From: Chenopodium formosanum
Lineage: Eukaryota > Streptophyta > Magnoliopsida > Caryophyllales > Amaranthaceae
Length of the DNA stretch: 64,000 bases
Reading direction: 5' to 3'
Assembly (NCBI GenBank): GCA_024500155.1
Contig: CM044860.1
Location: forward strand, 6,744,501 to 6,808,500
Shown: piece by piece, positions 34,677 through 48,800 of the stretch
Position numbering within the stretch: the stretch's first letter is position 1
How the letters are laid out: each line of letters starts with the position of its first letter
Notes under the pieces: model-generated
The model's database searches: none
What the model was told of the DNA's origin: nothing
What the model saw: only the letters and a program-made list of their open reading frames with translations
Program-made: the position numbers and the translations under genes

Positions 34677-37600
34677 TCATCGAGCCCATGAAACGGACTC
34701 AATCTCATCCCTTGCGGCCTTGTATAATTCAAGCCTCTTGGCACATTTTTGTCTCCTCTCCATCAATGTTGGATCTTCATCAAGCATCTGTCCAAGCTGC
34801 TTAGCCTGAAAGCAAATGGAATCAAATATTTCAGATTCATCCAACTCGAACCAATAACTCAGAAAGTACTACTCAGCCAATATAAGAAGAGATGTTGGGC
34901 GGGTAAACTTTAATACTCCGTATATAAGGTCCATCTCAGGTCTGAGCTACGACTGCAGGGAATTTCGGACTTAATTCATAAGTAATTCAGTGGAGATTGC
35001 TATCTGTTAACTTGGCCAATAACATTACCTATTGGATTTTTCTGCACAAATACTCCATGCTATTTAAAATGTAAATAATTGATTAAATAGATAAAAGTGC
35101 ACATGCAGGAGAGTAAAATTCATCCAATCCATAGCTACAATGGAGCTTACAGCACAGAATCATGAAATGCATGCATGAAAATTTTTAATACATAAGATTA
35201 CCTCTCTCTTGCCAACTTGCGTGTAAAAGAGATTCAGCAATGAGTGTTTAGCTTCCCTGACCTGACAATGAACAGCCGCCTTGGGGATGGTGTTCTTAAG
35301 AGTATCAGATATCATATTTATATACGATGAAACATTTGATGCTATTCTTCTAAAATGCCCCTCATTATATCGATCTACATTTGGGGCTACTGGATTTGCC
35401 CCTTTCTCCTTCTCCATTTCCTGAGGAAGTTTGCGGAAGAAATCCACAGTCAAGTATGCAGATTCCATGTCCACTAACCTAATGACTGTCTTCCTACTTT
35501 CATCACGGAATCTCTCTAATGACGCATAACAAGCTGCAGCTAGTTCAGCTTGCAAGGAAGGGAAGCGCTTGAGTTCCTGTACATTGAAAGAAAAGAAGTT
35601 CAATGATCCCATAAAAAAAAGAACCAGTAAAATCTAAAAGCTACAACATTATAAACTCAAATCTCACCTGAGTTTCTGAAATTGATTTCCTTACAAGTTC
35701 CTTTAATACAAAGTGAACCTGTACAAAAGAAATATTTAGAAAATAACAAAAAAAAAAAAAAAAAAATCTGAGTTAATGTTCCTCAGCTTCTCAAACCAAT
35801 TGTGTTTGACAGTTGTGACAATGAGCAGGAGATAGATAAAGACAATTGATGAAATAGAAATGCAGAACAGATAGCACTTACAGCATCAACGGAAGCTTCA
35901 GCTGGGCCTCTGAAATAATTTAACGCACCATCAATCAAACGCCGGTAACCTTGCTCAGGGGCTATGAGATGAGGTTGGTAACCATCAGCCTCGGAGACCA
36001 CCTTCTTAACATTCGGTAGAGACAAATATCGATCAAAAGGCAGCTTTTTCAAAGCAGCAGGGAGCTGATGGTCAAAAACACCATATATTCGATCACCACC
36101 AGGACGCCTAAAAAGAATATAGGCACCTTAACATAATTACATGAATATAAAAAGAAATTTGAAATCTGAAAAAGAATTTGATAAATCAAGGATCAGCCAT
36201 TAACACAGAGAACCTAGATTTCCAGAGGGATGAATTCTAAATATCATGCAAAATGTGTAGTAAAAAGTACAAGTGGTAACACACATATTTATGCATAAAA
36301 AGATGGCAATAATTATTAAAGCTTAAGAGCCTTTCAAGTGTGAAGTTAGAGAAAAATAGTGAAAACAATTACTTATAATTCTTTCAAATCAGCAAAAAAT
36401 GCACATAAAACAAAGTTAAATTATAAATTCTGGAGAGTAAAAGAAACATTGTCACTAATTCACAACTAATATTTCCTAGAAATAATCTCTAGGCACAAAA
36501 CTTGTATGAAGGCAGGGGAATTACCCTCCATCTAGATGCTCCTTGAATATCTTATCAAATGCACGGCAAAGTTCCAAGATAGTGTATAACTGGGCCTGAA
36601 ATATAACATCTGAGTTACTGAAGAAGTTTGACTTGATACATGTTACCATCATGGAAAATTAATTTTGGAAAAGTTGCTCACCCCAGCATCAACACCCACA
36701 GGTCGACCAAGACGGTCCAATTCTGCTTCTAATTCATCAATATTTTTGTTTATCAATGAAATAATACTCGGGATACGGGCCCTAATTACTGACTCCAAAT
36801 GCTTTGATAAGACAAAGAAATCATTTGTCAGCAAATACAAAATCAAACCAACACATAACTGCCATCAATTCATCAAGAATAGAGTGGCCCAGAGAATTAT
36901 ACCTGAGAAAGCATTTTTGCAAGATACTCAGATCCCATTCTACTAACTAAATGTGAGTAGTCAGGACTGGTAGCAAAGTACTCACGCTCCTTGTGCCTTG
37001 CAGCCATCATATCAACATTTCTATTGATATCTGCCTGTGAACGATTCACTATACCCACCCAGGGGCGTTGAAGTCGATAAGATCTTCCTTCAAGAACCTT
37101 GTACAATGAAGGAAAGGGTAAAAAATCAGAGTAAATCATACAAGTATCACACATTCAAATATTTAATTTAAGCCTTTACATGATGTTTTCAACAGGCAAG
37201 AGGAAGGGTTACTACAACATAAAGCAAGATTTAAGAAATTGGTGGCTTAAACTCTTTTTGGTCCCCAACCCCCAATAATAAAGGCAATTTTCCATTATTG
37301 AGGAATCATTTCACTATCAGCTAACAGTGTAAAACTCAATCGAAGCGTTATTCATGTCTTTGATACTAAATAGTATGTCACTTAAGACTCCATATAAAAT
37401 TGGACTTACTGAACCATCCAAGACAGATATATTGAGGTTTTCTATGCTTTAACATTAATTTCCAAGCATTACATAGCTAGCTACATGGCTTTAAGGCATC
37501 GTAGAAGAACCGTTGAGGAAAATTTGTTGAATCAAATGATAGGATAGCCTGCAATACACAGACAAGTGAATTCCTTCTAAATTTCATTCATGATCTAAAT

Positions 37601-38849
37601 TTGTTTACTGTAACTGCTTGAGCCAGGCATATCTACTTAAGGTGTTCAAATGATAAGGTAAATTGGATAACTAAATTAACAAAGAGAATCGCACATGGTA
37701 GAGCGTAATCCCTACACGAGCAAAAATATGATTTTATTTGGATAAATCCACACAGAACCAACAAGGCCTATGGAAAAGTATAATACCAGAAAGAAAAAAT
37801 ATATATATATATTACACTAAAAAATAAAATACTAAGTGAATCTAACCCATTAACTTGGTTTTTTGGTTCAACCGAGAACTACATAATGAACAGGAAAGAG
37901 AGTTTGAGCTAAAGGTAACATACTTCCAAGGCATTCGTCCCTTTATCCATCAGATCCAACTTTGTTAGAACACCAAAGGTTCGATCACCTAGAACATTTA
38001 TGTCAAAAACTCATCAGAACGAAGATATTAAGATGAGAAAACAATTGGATTGAAATATAAGCACATGCAAAGAAAAATCAAAGTACCATTGGGATCCACT
38101 TCTTTGGCAAGCTTCATGGCATCTGATGTTGCTATATCTTGATTTGCTGGCGATATTGCAAGGATAATACAATTGGGCTATAAAAGCAAATGCTAAAACA
38201 TTAGAATGACAGTATACTACGTCATTCAACAACTCCAAACAAAATACACTTACCACTTTGAGAGCAAATATATCACTCTTGTCATCCACAAACATAGGCT
38301 CAAACTAGAATCCTCAGTATGAAAAGAAAAAAAGCTTGGGTGGGGCTTGGAACTTCATAACTAGGAGATTTGGAGAGTGGGCCCTTGTTTCAACTTAGGT
38401 ATTTTTTCTGAACCAATACACTAGTATGAATATGATTTATTTCAAATCCATTTTTAGAATATGAAATAGCCCCCTCCTCTAAGCTTGTAAAAGAAATCAA
38501 AGCATATGGGAATTTAAGATTCATATATTGCATAAGAATAGATTCTTTATGATTACAAAGCAACCCATAAAATTATAAAAATATAACTTGCATGGTAACC
38601 ATGGAGGTGGACATAAAGGTTGTAATTACGGGGTCCGGATGATGAGTAATCAGAATATTATGATAAGAGTACAGACATGACCAAAAACAGAGATACAATG
38701 ATGAAGTTGGTAATTACCTTCTCAACATATGTTCGAACCATGTCTTCAATGTCTTTGACAATACTCTCAGGCTGACCCTCTGGGATTAAAAACCATTAAT
38801 AAATAAATAACCCAGCTCAACAACAAGCCAATAAAGATATACTTATGTA

Positions 38850-38930
<81 letters not shown>

Positions 38931-40432
38931 CTAAAGAAGTTGGGAAGCTCACCTACAGCAACCTTTGTCAAACCAGGCAAATCAATGAGAGTCAAGTTGA
39001 CAACTAAAAAAGCAGTGAAAACAGTGAGAAAATGTTCAAAACACTAGCAAAGCACAGCATAAAGATAGGCCAAGCCCTGCATAAGGGACAAAAATGATGT
39101 AAATAAATTTTTTTACCATTAGGTGAATAAATGCTGAGGTGAATGGGAACGGGTGATATCATTTTCGACTTTCCCGTTACTCGATCAGTTTCATCTTGAA
39201 TCTCCTTGCGAACAAGGGCTAAAAACAAAAACATATTAAAAAAAATACTCGTATTATCATTCAAAAACAACCTTTCCACAAACCAGTGTCAGAGACTCAG
39301 AGATGACAAAACAGTAATACTACCCCAATTAATAAAAGCAAAGCACATTTGAAGACAGTCTACATCCTAAAATTGAAAAAAAACTAATGTATTTTGAAAA
39401 ATTAATGATCAAGTAGCAGGAGTACACAAGACTTGGCTTATTACATACGAAGTATATAATGAATATACGACGTACAATATATTTAAAACTAGCTACTTTT
39501 TTTAAACATTGCAAATAATGCTAAAAGGATTAGTAGAATTTTAGTTTTTAGAGCTTAAAACTCTTAAAAGTAGATATCCTATCAACATGGACTAACCTCA
39601 AATCATCTACTAATCAACACAAACTGACAAAGATACACGAAACGAATAATGCTTCAATTCTACTCCCTCCGTCTCTAAATGTTACTAGTACATTATAAAC
39701 AAATCAAAATTACAAGCTAAAGGATGAGAATTACAAACCAAAACAGTAAAAGCATAAACCAACCAACACTTAGGCAAGTGCAGAAACTCAACAAGAACAA
39801 ACTTTTCATCATTTACTAATCAAATCAAAATGTTATTACACTGATTAAATTATGCTTTAGAGAAAGACCTTGAAACAAACAACAGAAGTAAAAATTAGCT
39901 TAATGGATAAGAAATACATACCAAAATCACTGAACTGACGCTTCGGCAAGTGCAAAAACTCAGCATATTCTTTCGATCCATCCTCTGTCTTATGCAATTG
40001 CAATACCAACGGCCGTCTCGTCACAATTCCTACCATAATATTTCAAATTCACAACCTTCAAACTCAACAAAATTGAGAAAAAACAGAATTTCTCAATAAA
40101 AAATAATGAATTAAAAAAAAAAACCAACCTGATCCTCTAGGAAGAAAATCACGGCCAACAATACTCTCAAGAACAGAAGATTTTCCAGAACTCTAAAAAA
40201 AATTACAAAATTCAACAATAAAAGTTGAAATTCAACTGAAAAAACTGATGAAAATGAAGTTTGAAGAGGAGAGAGAAAATTGAATCAGTACCTGACCACC
40301 GACGACGGCGACAGAAGGAAGAGCTTCCCAGAGAGAAGAGAAAGAGGTGTCACCACCGCCATGGTCGCCGAGAACAGTACAAGCTCGTTGAATTCGGTTG
40401 ACGAGTCCAATCAAACTCTCCATAGTTGACAT
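34677..40432 (-). CDS. DRP1E: Dynamin-related protein, plant DRP1 group (DRP1E/1C-like)
   Basis: Fifteen minus-strand exons: 40432-40292, 40192-40129, 40029-39922, 39218-39117, 39003-38953, 38779-38718, 38177-38087, 37988-37924, 37097-36903, 36801-36682, 36595-36525, 36107-35882, 35718-35668, 35576-35202 and 34805-34677. All join in phase to give 616 residues, within the DRP1 range. DRP1 proteins polymerise at the cell plate and at clathrin-coated pits and sever membranes using GTP. The GTPase domain has G-G-Q-S-S-G-K-S at 45-52, D-L-P-G at 146-149 and T-K-L-D at 215-218. The dynamin middle domain follows, and a GTPase effector domain ends the protein (S-W-A-R). No pleckstrin or proline-rich domain is present, as expected for DRP1. 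The N-terminus (M-S-T-M-E-S-L-I-G-L-V-N-R) looks most like DRP1E; that paralogue call is from memory. A second in-frame ATG at codon 4 is possible. Confidence 0.95.
38852..38928. repeat. (AT)n microsatellite, about 38 units, in a DRP1 intron
   Basis: An uninterrupted AT dinucleotide array lies in the intron between exons 5 and 6, about 25 bp from the exon 5 donor. It is likely to vary in length between individuals. Confidence 0.95.
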
Positions 40433-41059
40433 CTTTGGAAAATTAAAACCCTAGAAATTTGAAGTTTGAGTGTTGAAGAAGAAGAAGGTTCTGGTAATGG
40501 TGTTGGTGGAGAAGCAGGGGAGTAGAAATGGAGGAGAGAGAAAGTTGGGGATTTTTGACACGCTGAAGAAAAGAGGGAGTTTGGAAATGTATTGTAATAA
40601 AAATATTAATTAATTTATTTAATGTTAAAATGGAGAGAAAATAGGGGATAAGGAATGAAAGTTATGAGAAGAGTCTTTTGGTCAGTCGATGTTTTTTATT
40701 TATTTTTTTTTCCAATTTAAATTTAAATAAAATAAAAACGTAAAATTCGGAATAATGGTACTCAGTTTGAAGTCTTTGAATTTGGTTTCAAGAAAAAAAA
40801 AAAAGAAAAAAAAAAGTCTTTAAACTTTGAAGTTTCAAAATTTGAAAGAGGAAAGGTCCGGTCCCCACTACTATTATTGGTCTTTGCCTTCGGTGCCGTT
40901 GGAGAGAGCGCGGTGAGTAGCTAAGCTGATGTTCTCCCTCGAGGTTTTTTTCAAAAAAAAAAAAAAAAATTTCCATTTTGGTTTTGGACATTTTTGTGTC
41001 AAACTTGAAAGACAAATAAAATAAATAAATAAATTACAAGATATTTTTATCATCATTAT

Positions 41060-41672
41060 TGGGGTGTTAACAAGTTGAGCATGTAACAGGCTCGGCTTAA
41101 TCAGAGCTCGAGTTTAGATTTGGCTCGAGATCATAATGAGTTTAGTTTCTGCTATCCTTGTCTCTACTCAGAAGGTTGTGAATAATCTCGATTTTGTTTT
41201 GTTTTGGTTTTTTTTTTTTTTTTTTTTTTTTGTATATTATTAATTTTTTTTTTAATAAATTTACTATTATCAAAATAAACTTCGTTTTATTTTTTTCTGA
41301 AAATATAAACTTTGTTTCATGCAAAGTATTATTCACAACATAAGTGTGTGTTCTCACTAGGTGTTAGAATTTTCCTTCATAGTTTTTGTTGTTATTTATG
41401 TAGAAGAAAACCAATGAAAGAAAGAGGAAGGAAGTAGTCACTTATCGAAAGATATGAGCAAGTGATGGAATATAAAAGTTATAAAACCAATATTTGATTG
41501 TCTTTGAAACAATAAATGTGGGTACCATTTGGGCCTAGATTACTTTAGGCTTGATAAGCCTTGATCAAGCATCGAGGCTCGAGCTGAGCTCAATTTTTCC
41601 AAATTTGACGAGCTTCAAGCTCAAGCTGATTCTGCCTAGGCTTGGTCTCAACTCGACTAGTTAACACCCTTT
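41060..41672. mobile_element. Non-autonomous hAT-like element, 613 bp
   Basis: The ends TGGGGTGTTAAC and GTTAACACCCTTT form short inverted repeats. An 8-bp duplication, ATCATTAT, flanks the element at 41052-41059 and 41673-41680; 8 bp is the hAT length. Subterminal GGCTCGAG/GAGCTCGAG motifs recur at both ends, as in many hAT elements. The interior holds a T-tract near 41209 and no transposase. Confidence 0.8.
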
Positions 41673-41856
41673 ATCATTATCCACCATTATGTTGACACAT
41701 ATAAAAAGCGATTTTTTTTCCCTACTTGACACCAATTAGAAGGATAAAAAGGTTTCGATCAAGCATAACATTGTAAAAAGGTACGAGTAGATAATAAGGG
41801 AGAGAATGAGAGTAGGGAAGCATAATAATTATTATTAGCAAAAGAGTAACAAAAAA

Positions 41857-42583
41857 CAGGGGCGGCGGAAGGGCGGCGCAAGTTGAACGACCACACAAGG
41901 CCCCCTAAATATTGGGCCCCAAATATCAGATAAATAACTTTTGTGAGTATATAATTAAATGGAAATCTCTTTGGTTTGCTGGTTAGGAGCAGTCACTTTC
42001 AAAATAGAAGTCAGTAGTTTGATTTAGTTTTTTGTGCAGAAAACTAATTCTTTAATTTTTTTACTCTTTTTTGGATTGAACATTGAAGTACTTTTTTTTT
42101 CACTTTCTCTTTCTATACTTGTCTCTTTATTATCTTTAATTTCTTACATGAAATTACACTTAATTTTCTATTTCTCAAATTCACTAGTAAAATCAACGGT
42201 TAGTGAGAATTAAGGTTGGTCTAGTGGTTGGAGACCCTCCTTCCACCCCCCTTGAGAAAGTTCGATTCTCACCCCAAGCAAGTTGGATCCCTTATTTCCC
42301 CCCAACTTGCAAGGGAATTCTCCTTACCTTAAAAAAAAATCATTGGTTTAAATTTTTTTTATGATAATGACTTTTACTATATACTTAAATTATTGAGACA
42401 ATTGACTTTCAAATTACTCGTGAAAATGTTATGGTTTTATTTCTTGTAATTTTACATTTAATGTCACAATTGAATTTAATATTTACAAAGTATTATTTAA
42501 CTGAAATCTCGTTTTAAATTATGAAAAAGCGGGTCCAAGTTTAAAAATCACATAAGGCCCCAAAATTCTTTGCCCCGCCCCTG
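41857..42583. mobile_element. Non-autonomous hAT-like element, 727 bp
   Basis: The element starts CAGGGGCGGCGG and ends CCCCGCCCCTG, a classic hAT terminus pattern. The flanks ACAAAAAA (41849-41856) and ACGAAAAA (42584-42591) look like an 8-bp duplication with one change. Subterminal AAGGCCCC-type motifs occur on both sides. No transposase frame remains. A SINE-like unit sits inside at about 42204-42340. Confidence 0.75.
42204..42340 (+). mobile_element. tRNA-derived SINE-like unit nested in the hAT element
   Basis: TGGTCTAGTGGTTGG (42217 on) matches an RNA polymerase III A box, and GTTCGATTCTC (about 42260-42270) a B box. A body of about 60 bp and an A9 tail (near 42331) follow. Imperfect flanks ATCAACGGTTA and ATCATTGGTTTA may be the target duplication. 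It does not fold as a full tRNA, so I do not call a tRNA gene. Confidence 0.55.
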
Positions 42584-43226
42584 ACGAAAAACTGGTGTTG
42601 ACCAAAAGGATTAGAAGATCTGTTGCACTAAGAAGTCCAATTTTTACTCAATGTCAAGAGACAGTTTACTTTTTTATATTCTCTAAAAAGCTGAACGCTC
42701 AATATCCTTCATCTATATATAAGCAGAGATTGTTTTGGTGTGTTTTTGTAAATCCGTGACACTAATAAGAATACGCTTCCAGCCGACGTTATAAGTTCTA
42801 CATTTAGCAAACATCACCTTCAATAACATTGATAAATATATGTAATTTGACAGACATAAAGTTACAGGAGTTAGCCTTTTAGATGTTATGATAACCAATA
42901 TACTTCGTATTACATACAACGTGCAACCATTTGTGTCCTGACTGTCCTCTACAATTTAAAGCCATAGTCCCCTGAAAACAGACTTGGAATGGAAACAATA
43001 ATGGTGAATAGAGCTTGACCAAAACGGGTAAATAGCAATACACTAGAATATAAGCAACGGATAAGCAGCAAGAAATGACGGTTGCCCCATTCAAGCAAAA
43101 ATAGCTATTATATGTGTGATTTGTGTCTATCAGAGAAGATGGCAACAGTGGCGGGGGACAGGACCGCATCTCTAATTTCAATACAACACGCATTTTCTCC
43201 TTTCACCCTTATATATGGTTTCAGAT

Positions 43227-45845
43227 CTACTTGTACACTAAAGTAGGGTATTCTGGGTTCCACATGTTGTTCTCTACATATTCTAGAAGTTCCTCCTGCA
43301 AGGCAACATTAAATTTCAGTTACTATAAGAGACTGGATCCCAATTGAAGGGGTAACATGCCAGACAACGACGACTTCAAAAGAAAGGCAAGAAGTAACAG
43401 TTTCTTGTGACCCAGCTCTCAGGTACAGGGTTTCAACTAAAACAAATACATATATGAGAGCATAAATCATAGGCATGTACGATAAATCTTGGGCCAATTG
43501 ATGAAATGCCTGTTAGTATGATAATTTCTTTTAAAAAATAAGTTTTAAGTTTGTAATATTACCTCATTTAGTTTCTGGAGTTCCCTAACATCCATGCCAC
43601 GATAGCCTTCTGCAAGGTCCTCTTCTAAAGCCTCCTTCACTACAGCTGCTGCTACCTCTTTAGTGATGTCGCGTATTCTGCACCGGAAATAGTGTAAAAG
43701 AGATGCCATGAAAATAAAATTCTGAAAGCTAAATGCTCCAAAACTAACCTCGATGTTGAAGGATAGATGACTCCATTGAGCACCTCTTCTTCAGTCATAT
43801 ACCCAGCTAAGCTGTAAATCAAGAAACAATATCAGCATACTCTACTAACACAGGTCTGTGTTTCATAGCATGCTGGAGAAAATTAAAACCTTTTTTTTTC
43901 AGTGAGTGTGTGTACTGAATTCAATCAAACAAGCGAAAGAAAAGTATTGCACCTCCTTAGTGACATATCTATTCAGTTTTGTCTGTCTCCAATATACCAC
44001 AAATATTCTCTCCTCAACATTATTAGTAACATGTGATATGGAAAAGTTTAGTTTTAACTTGCTAACTTAAATGTGGCCTATTGTAGTGAGAGAGACTATA
44101 CTAGAGATACAGCCACAAAATTTTAGGAGGAAACGGACACTAAATTTATTTACAGATACTATCAAAAGAGCATAAAAATCAATTTCTACAATCAGGCTTA
44201 AATGGCTAGAGATTGCAGTCATGAGCCAAGTCAAGACATCTTTCGCTCTCACTAGCAAGTAGCAACTATTGCTGAAGAGGTTGAGAACTTTTAAGAACAT
44301 TTAGTAATGAAGCAAAATTGAGCTAGCATCCACATTGCAGTACCTTCAACTGCACCTCAGGATCACAAGGGACCAGGCATGACAGATGACTTCTAGGAGC
44401 AAATAATAAGAAACCATGCTAATACTATATGTGATCAGATTCTGGTGATTTATTGATCAAATATGATAAGAGTGCATACGCCAAAGAAGAGAAACAACTG
44501 AGGTTGGATCTGCGGTATACAATTAAGCAAAGGAGAAATCATGGTAATCCATTGCACATAAGCTTTCAGTAGAACTGCTAATACTTACCGCTCCGCAGCA
44601 GCCTGTAACATGCCATCTGAGACTATCTCAGAGCCTGAGAGAAGGGTACCTAGTCCTATCCTGATTGTTCAAGAAAAAAGACATTAGTAAAGAAGAATGA
44701 AGGGGGCAATTTATATCAAAAGCTAAGTGGAAACTTACCCTGGAAAAAGGTACATGTTATTTCCCTGGTTCACATGACCAGTCTTGCCATTTCCTGCCAT
44801 ATCAAAAAATGTTCCATTAGAATTATAATACTCCTTTGTCCATTCTCCCAGAAGAAATCTACAGTTGTTGGGGTTTGGGGGACCAGGGAGGGGAGAAAAG
44901 GGCATACTGTAGTGTCCGTTGGGCACATTAAAATTGCTTTAACCAAGAGGGTAGAGAAGAGAAGACCCGAAGATGCATTATCTTAAAAAGATTTTCTTGT
45001 TCTTCTAGTCAGCAATTTTTCATAAGACTCTAATACAAGTATATACATCTTTTGTTTTTTTTTGTTTTTTTGGGTTCTTCTCTACTGTGAGTATAGAACA
45101 AGAAAATTCTGAAAAATGTGAGTGGGTGGAAGAAAAATATGGATAAAGTAAGAGAGGCAAAGTGTAGTGGAAATGTGTAAATATTGATAGGTAGGGTGGT
45201 AAAGGGGCTTTGACAAAAATGGAGTTAGTACAGCAGTACAAGAGTGTACTAGTGTAGAACAAAAAAATTAAAAATATATATATAAATAAAAATAAATGAA
45301 CTAAACGGAAACAGCAAAAAAATGGAAAAAAAAAAAAAAGATGTACTTCCTCCGTCCCTAATTAAAAGCCTCTTTCTCTTTATTATGTGAGTAATAAATG
45401 CTAGAAAGAGGCTTTGTATTAAGGGATGGAGGGAGTAGTATATAAAGCACGGTGGGGGGTGGGGAAGGGGATGGTTGGTAAAAGTTACATAGCCATATTC
45501 TAGCATAGTATGAACGCTTAAGTGTACTTCAAGGATTGGGAGAAATAAGTTAAAGAAGAATATATTAATTCTGGGATTAACATGAGTTATCTAAAAGTTA
45601 CCGGGGCTATACGAAGCCCCAAAGGACCTCAGTTGTCCATTGCATTTCCCCTTGTGCAACAGTTCCTATTTTCTTCCACATTACACTAACATCACAGCGC
45701 AATCATCTTTTTTTTCAAAAAAATTGAGCATATTGATTAGAATGAATGCATACCAAGATCCACATTTTGGAATGGGCTTCCACTTGCGTATATGATGTGG
45801 TCACCAACTATAGAGAAAGCTTCTTCAGGGGTGCATTCAGCTGTC

Positions 45846-45879
<34 letters not shown>

Positions 45880-48800
45880 GAAGAAGAGCTGAATATCACC
45901 ATAAAGACGTACAAGCATACCATTTTTTGTAGGGTTTGACATAGCAAAGATTGCAGGCTTTGTTGATGTTGAGCCTTTAAATGCTTCCAAGACCTAAACC
46001 ACATTTAAGAAATGGGTTAACTTTCAACCAGAAAGTGTGCAAAAGTTCACAGCTTAACACAATATAATCTTTTTTCTAATACTGAAAAGAATCTTTTTTC
46101 AGGAGAGAATATTGGAAAATTCCCGCAGCAACTAGAAGAATGAGCCGATCACACTATATTAAAAAAATGAAAAGGAAAAAAAGCACAACCTCATACACAA
46201 ATTGACCAATCATTTCATAACGAAAACATAAAATGCGAATTTTATATTTAACGACAAATATATAACTTACTATTGGAAAGCTTGTATTCAAAGATTTTCA
46301 AAATACTGATTTTATTATGCGTAGAAATGTATTTCGTGAAAGAATTAATGAATTAATAGTCATATACAATCATTAATGAATTGATATTGCTGGCTTATCA
46401 GATGGTCATTATCTATTATCTGGATGCTCTTGAAGTCTTGAGCCAAGACCAGCATGTAATTAATTATCATATCAGATCTAATTCATTGCCTCCGTAAATG
46501 GTGCTTGATTTTTTTTAACTCAGAGCGATTAGAAAAGGAGAGGAGAGAGGAAACAATATTCTTAGCAGGAAAGCAAAAGGAGATCACTTGATCAGTTCAT
46601 ACCTCTCTTGAGAATAGACCCCCAACCGCAGATAATCCAAGAAGTACATCAGGTTTAACCTGCCGAACCTGTTTCACGTATGATCAAAATGTAAATGCAT
46701 CAAAATCACGCATCCAACACTTTTGGTAAGTTCAAAGAGCATAAGCCCTCACAAGATCTAAACTTAAAATAAAAAAATAAAATAATTTTAAGTAAGCTAT
46801 AGAGAAAAAAACATAATTATTGTAGTATAACTTTCAAGGATTAAATTTTTGGCTCAAGAAATAAGTCATCTGAATCAGATGGAGCCCAACTTTATGATTC
46901 TATTATGCTTTTCGATCAATGAGACGAAGTAAGCAAAGTGGGATTAACATAACAGGATCAACAAAAAGTACAAGTTTGCAAGAGTTGCATATTTGTGTAA
47001 ACAAATTGCACACTCTGTAACATGTAAGTTGTAAGCAGTGGGGCAGAAGTTCACTAACCACTTCCGCCAGGCTTGCCCCTTCCTTCAACCCTTGGCGATT
47101 AATTTCATTAGCCTTCCAAGCAAAAGGGCGGACCTCTGGATCTATATCTTCGCGCTCCTCAGTTATCAGTCCCTGGTATGCACAATAGAACCGCTTAGTC
47201 ATGATCAACTACACGGTTTCTGTTATAAAGTTAAAGCTAAAGCTCTTCTGTTTGCCAATCGAAAGTAGTCCATAACTCAGTGACAAACGCTCCTAATTAT
47301 CACCAAGGTGGGAAAACAAATATACAAATATAAAGTTCCAGAAAAAATAAAGGCAAAGATACATTACCTTCTTACTCACAGGCAGGAAATTAAAAACTTA
47401 TCATTTTTCTAAAAAAATTATAGGGGTAGAGATAACAGAATACAGGTAACCCAAAACAAATCAAACGATCCAGTCTCTCTGAAGTCTGAAAATTCGGCAG
47501 TAACAACCCCTTTAAAGCCACAGTTCATCTAGAGACTAGAGTCTAGAAATCCTAGCTAATACATGGCTTTCTTCCTAGATAGCTTATTCTGTTATTCTAC
47601 TAATAACAAAAAATATTTGTTCGTCAACAAGTCAAAGGCGTTGAATTACTTAAATCTGCATGAAGTGCCCAAGGAATGCAGTATACTGTCAGACAAAAGC
47701 TTAATTGATTACACACCTTGGCATCAACCACCCAGAATTGGCTCCTTGCACTTTCATAGGCAGACTCATTATTCCCCAACATCCTAGCCATTGTTTTTCT
47801 GGCAGCATTAAGAACACCTACACCTGCACTGTCAGAATCAACAAAACCAAAATGTCAGTTGCTGGACAAAACTCCAAATGTTGCCAGGAATCATGAGTTT
47901 ATTTTCTGCACGCCATTAATTTAATCTTAGCTGCCAAAACAGACAAAAATAACTCAAACAAGCTCAAAAATCAGAGTTTCACTCAGATATAGGAGATGAA
48001 GAGCAAGAACTACAAGATTCTAAAGCATAGCAGGACCAGGACAAGAAAAGAGGAAACACCCATTTATTTCCTTATTCATTTTGAAATATTCCCTCTAGCT
48101 AAGATCTCCGACTTCTCATTTAGGACATGTTTCAGAATTCAAGCCAACATTCCACTTCCTGCTTAGTATCATGAGCTCTAAACTCCCTAACCTTCTTCCC
48201 TGGCCTTTTCTGATAATTCAAACCAAACACTACATGAGATACTATTGGGATTTGTTCATGAGAACTCTTTGAGACAGCCATACTCCACTCTTCTACAAAC
48301 AAGATCCTCAGAGCCCAAGATACATGCAACAACTTTGCAGGTAACCCCTCCTTCCCCCCAATTCCCCACCACCCCACCCAACCTACCCACCGCAGGTATA
48401 AACACTATTTTTTTAATTCAGCAGATAATACAGGGCAAAGTTAAGTGAGGAATTGAGAATTAAAATCATTAATCTTCAATCATTAGGCAGTAAATATATA
48501 TATTTTTTTAATTCATTTAGCAATATCTACAAGCTAAGTTAAAATGAATCTACACCAAGTCCAGAGAAAAGGCAAGACAGGAGAACCTTCCAGCTCCGGC
48601 AACAACAATCTTTTGTTTAGGAAAGTCAATCATTGGCCTTCCTTGAGCCCTTACAGCTCCCAGAAGCCCAGCAATTGCAACACCTGCGGTCCCCTGTTTT
48701 TAATAGAAAGAGAATCAAACATGTTACTTGCTGTTCTCGGTTTTCAAACAAAAGACAATAAAGCAGGCACTTCTGAAAAAAGAGATGGTCGGCAGTAATA

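Larger units (their letters stand above)
40433..43226. other. Spacer upstream of DRP1 with two adjacent hAT-type elements
   Basis: The DRP1 leader and promoter occupy the left few hundred bases, with a purine-rich GAGGAGAGAG leader. Two hAT-like elements (41060-41672 and 41857-42583) make up most of the middle. The right end is the NAD-ME 3' UTR. No gene seen. Confidence 0.75.

Noticed and set aside
39661..39685. Single Stowaway terminus (tactccctccgtctct) in a DRP1 intron
   Set aside because: No matching right end was found within a reasonable distance; probably a relic, not listed as an element.
42217..42280. Possible tRNA gene (A-box and B-box motifs present)
   Set aside because: No full cloverleaf or acceptor stem could be formed by eye, and an A-rich tail follows, so a SINE-like element fits better.
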